A DNA stretch of 63,652 nt, from positions 1 through 63,652 of the forward strand of contig CAJFEW010000005.1 of the NCBI GenBank assembly GCA_904374805.1, read 5' to 3'. Shown here in pieces: positions 63,219 through 63,652 of this stretch. Positions within the stretch are counted from its first letter, which is position 1. Each line of letters opens with the position of its first letter. This DNA comes from an uncultured Neglectibacter sp. Its GTDB lineage: Bacteria > Bacillota > Clostridia > Oscillospirales > Acutalibacteraceae. A program made the translations under genes and the position numbers. The notes under the pieces were generated by a model. It worked only from the letters and a program-made list of their open reading frames with translations, did no database searches and had not been told where the DNA came from.

Positions 63219-63652
63219 TCAGCGGGAGCACCCGTTCAGCTTCTGTATCCGCTCCATAGCCTCCACGGTCTTCTGGGCGTCGCCGAAGGCAGTCAGGCGG
63301 AAGTAGCCCTCTCCGTTCTTGCCGAAGCCCTCGCCGGGGGTGCCCACAATCTCCGCGTTGTGGAGCAGATAGTCAAAGTACTCCCAGCTGCCCATGCCGT
63401 CCGGGCACTTCATCCAAATATAGGGGGAGTTCTTCCCGCCGGTGAACCACACGCCCATTTTGGTAAAGGCGTCCATCATCACCTGGGCGTTCTTCTGGTA
63501 GTAAGCGATGGTTTCCCGGATCTGCTTCTGACCTTCGGGTGTGAACACAGCCTCGGCGGCCCGCTGGGTGATGTAGCTGGTGCCGTTGAACTTGCAGCCC
63601 TGGCGGCGCTGCCACAGCTTGGAGACCTGCACGCCGTCCATCACCAGCTCCT
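63219..63652 (-). CDS. dapL: LL-diaminopimelate aminotransferase (partial)
   Basis: This is the C-terminal 144 residues of a PLP aminotransferase; the start is beyond the right edge. CKFNGTSYITQRAAEAVF, GKNSPYIWMKCPDGMGSWEYFDYLL (seen as SPYIWMKCPDGM) and GTPGEGFGKNGEGYFRLTAFG with the carboxylate-binding Arg match DapL, which makes LL-diaminopimelate directly from tetrahydrodipicolinate for lysine and cell wall. The gene ends with GCSR; the 220 nt to araD hold GC inverted repeats near 63177-63218 but no convincing terminator. Confidence 0.93.
   Translation of the reverse strand, partial: ELVMDGVQVSKLWQRRQGCKFNGTSYITQRAAEAVFTPEGQKQIRETIAYYQKNAQVMMDAFTKMGVWFTGGKNSPYIWMKCPDGMGSWEYFDYLLHNAEIVGTPGEGFGKNGEGYFRLTAFGDAQKTVEAMERIQKLNGCSR

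Overview
Organism: the window looks like chromosomal DNA of a GC-rich, Gram-positive, spore-forming anaerobe of the Clostridia, most like the Oscillospiraceae/Ruminococcaceae gut lineage. The reasons are spoVAC/spoVAD, a T-box leader, rubrerythrin, a sodium-pumping decarboxylase cassette, LL-diaminopimelate aminotransferase (dapL), PadR-DUF1700-DUF4097 and DUF4364 genes, and a Firmicutes-type LexA box. This is inferred from gene families; no 16S gene is present. Both window ends cut genes (oadA at the left, dapL at the right). Layout: (1) 1-3183, minus strand: membrane decarboxylase operon oadG - biotin carrier - oadB - oadA. (2) 3447-9645, minus: envelope glycopolymer cassette with a polyprenyl-phosphate sugar transferase, a TagA/WecG transferase, UDP-GlcNAc 2-epimerase, an LtaS-like phosphoglycerol transferase and a GNAT. 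(3) 9953-13660, minus: ferredoxin-type aldo/keto reductase behind a MerR-type promoter, DUF2752, DegV and a GH130 phosphorylase. (4) 13905-20818, plus: GT2 and flippase, DUF4364, a membrane-anchored protein ending in a dockerin-like module, a GH36 alpha-galactosidase and tRNA-Lys. (5) 20942-25776: a LexA-controlled radical-SAM DNA-repair pair, rubrerythrin, a zinc-ribbon membrane protein and an AI-2E-family transporter. (6) 25976-36367, minus: rimI-tsaD-lipoprotein-ilvB-ilvN, LMW-PTP, and yfbR-like, dusB, polA, rlmA. (7) 36571-43583, plus: YfhO and a CsbB-like GT2 (probable teichoic-acid glycosylation), aldo/keto reductase and FMN reductase, spoVAC-spoVAD. (8) 43619-49310: hexose-phosphate mutase and a Vat-like acetyltransferase (minus), T-box controlled asnB, a 49-bp palindromic tandem repeat array, pyrE. 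(9) 49385-53134, minus: three tandem paralogous small membrane proteins and a P-type ATPase. (10) 53468-60431: a lectin-fold protein with a histone-H1-like tail, a sugar kinase, a hairpin-rich gene-free stretch, a class B PBP, split TSUP transporter, DUF378, and the PadR module. (11) 60513-63652: dispersed repeats, a damaged tandem GNAT locus, araD whose 3' end runs into a repeat copy, and dapL. How the genes work together: several modules build or modify the envelope (4-9.6 kb, 13.9-16.2 kb, 36.6-40.2 kb, PBP). Others handle plant or host sugars (GH130, GH36, sugar kinase, AraD), amino acid supply (ilvBN, asnB with tRNA sensing, dapL) and stress (LexA, rubrerythrin, MerR-type promoter). The least explained items are the lectin/H1-like protein (53.5 kb), the triple paralogs (49.4-50.5 kb), the dockerin-bearing anchored protein (16.9 kb), the two-hairpin 49-bp repeat family that has changed the end of araD, and a hairpin-rich intergenic stretch at 55.3-55.5 kb.
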